Source: Dehalococcoidia bacterium UBA1123 (lineage in GTDB: Bacteria > Chloroflexota > Dehalococcoidia > Lucifugimonadales > UBA1123). From it: DNA of 6,411 nt. The position numbers were made by a program, and so were the translations under genes. Under the pieces are notes generated by a model. That model was not told the origin of the DNA. It made no database searches and saw only the letters and a list, made by a program, of their open reading frames with translations. The stretch lies in the NCBI GenBank assembly GCA_002313895.1, contig DCAW01000162.1:1-6411 (forward strand), written 5' to 3'. Shown piece by piece: positions 5,785 through 6,411 of the stretch; the first letter of the stretch is position 1, and every line of letters starts with the position of its first letter.

Positions 5785-6411
5785 GTGTCCTTCATCAACT
5801 ACCGTGACGCCAAATTCTGTTGGCATTGTCATTTGGTAACACAAGTAGCTGATCCAATAACATCGGTGATCTTATGTCTCACGCCAATCGAATGGATCAA
5901 TCGACATCTCGCTATCCCGACTAACCTAGCCTCCGGGGACAACCCGGTTGAGTTCTCCGAATCTCCTCAGTCACCGGCCCAATCAGTCCCGACGGAGACC
6001 GCTGAGGTAGACATATCTCGACAATCACCAGCATTGTTAGTCTCTCCTGACAACTCTGTGATCGTTAACATCCCCATCGGGTCAGTGGCCGAGCCATTGA
6101 CACTGCAATACGAGCCTGTAACCCTGGAAACCGTCCCTTGTTTGGCTGCCGGGTATTCAAAGGTGGTGAGGGCGGTTGACCTAACACTAACCGACTCCCA
6201 GCAGACCGGTGCTGCAGTCCAACTGGAACAATCAACAACTGTGACTGTGACTCTCAACGACGGCGACATACATTTGGCTGGAGGAGACGAAACGAACTTC
6301 GTCATCAGCACTTTCAAGAGTGGCCAGGACATAAGGGACCCCCTCGTCACTCGTTTCGACCCTCAGAACATGACTGTCAGTGAGGTTGACCCCAGAAACT
6401 GGACAGGTGGT
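5785..6411 (+). CDS. Partial protein with a beta-rich, probably extracytoplasmic domain; start uncertain
   Basis: From 5779 to the window edge one plus-strand frame has no stop for 211 codons. It looks coding from about 5920. Counting codon 1 at 5779, residues 54-85 form a Ser/Pro/Thr-rich linker, FSESPQSPAQSVPTE being typical. The beta-rich stretch follows, with SVIVNIPIGSVAEPLTLQYE at 93-112 and STTVTVTLNDGDI further on. The 'IPxGSVxEPLTLxYEPV' style resembles ZU5-like or related beta-sandwich domains of large surface proteins. That is family memory, not a verified match. The N-terminus is unclear: in-frame GTG codons occur at 5785 and 5866, TTG at 5833, and none has a convincing ribosome-binding site or signal peptide after it. 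The earliest is given here. Codons 1-46 read poorly as protein and may be untranslated. The frame is the same as that of the TPR gene, which stops at 5776-5778. The gene may be intact, or may have lost its 5' end. Confidence 0.6.
   Translation, partial: MSFINYRDAKFCWHCHLVTQVADPITSVILCLTPIEWINRHLAIPTNLASGDNPVEFSESPQSPAQSVPTETAEVDISRQSPALLVSPDNSVIVNIPIGSVAEPLTLQYEPVTLETVPCLAAGYSKVVRAVDLTLTDSQQTGAAVQLEQSTTVTVTLNDGDIHLAGGDETNFVISTFKSGQDIRDPLVTRFDPQNMTVSEVDPRNWTGG
5805..5831 (+). terminator. Weak terminator-like hairpin after the TPR gene
   Basis: GCCAA (5809-5813) pairs with TTGGC (5820-5824) around a 6-nt loop. TGAC (5805-5808) can extend the stem with GTCA (5828-5831) across a 3-nt bulge. Only a short T stretch follows, so intrinsic termination would be inefficient at best. 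The site starts 27 nt after the TPR stop. Confidence 0.2.

Noticed and set aside
6096..6124. TTGACA inside the last open frame as a promoter
   Set aside because: No acceptable -10 hexamer lies 16-18 nt downstream, and the site is within coding-like sequence.
5967..6350. 127-codon minus-strand frame near the right edge
   Set aside because: The product is a Ser/Thr/Val-rich string without motifs. The plus-strand frame in the same place has a natural linker-plus-beta-domain composition and stays open to the edge.

Overview
The window reads as bacterial chromosomal DNA of intermediate G+C. All recognisable genes lie on the plus strand. It holds three catabolic-type enzyme genes (one broken), a lipoprotein made of tandem TPR repeats, and the start of a probably secreted beta-rich protein. 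There are no rRNA or tRNA genes, no CRISPR array, no transposase and no phage genes. The enzyme mix, the long 'Y-x-N-R-G' TPR array on a lipoprotein and the style of the final beta-domain recall metagenomic Chloroflexota (SAR202/Dehalococcoidia-like). That placement is an inference from memory and is weak.

Layout. 37-1734: a CocE/NonD-type serine hydrolase (X-Pro dipeptidyl-peptidase S15-like) with its catalytic Ser, Asp and His all present. 1735-1929: a spacer with a good sigma-70-type promoter (TTGACC-17-TACAAT) and a leader hairpin. 1930-2730: an NAD-type short-chain dehydrogenase. 2730-2849: a possible 39-codon ORF whose ATG overlaps the SDR stop codon. 2900-3625: the N-terminal two thirds of a D-2-hydroxyacid dehydrogenase, ending before the Arg-Glu-His catalytic residues. 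3619-4008: a different reading frame that appears to hold the decayed C-terminal third of the same enzyme, broken by two stops. 4018-5778: a lipoprotein with 16 TPR units, 102 bp per unit. 5779-6411: a frame open to the window edge that encodes a Ser/Pro/Thr-rich linker and a beta-rich domain.

How the genes may work together. The hydrolase (ester or amide cleavage), the SDR (alcohol/ketone interconversion) and the former 2-hydroxyacid dehydrogenase would suit stepwise breakdown of organic acids or esters, but the sequence names no substrate. The SDR promoter suggests that the SDR and what follows form a transcription unit separable from the hydrolase. The TPR lipoprotein and the beta-domain protein look like envelope proteins unrelated to the enzymes. 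No clearly new defence or mobile system is visible. The most informative points are the decayed dehydrogenase, the recently duplicated TPR units, and the open frame that lies in phase with the TPR gene after its stop.
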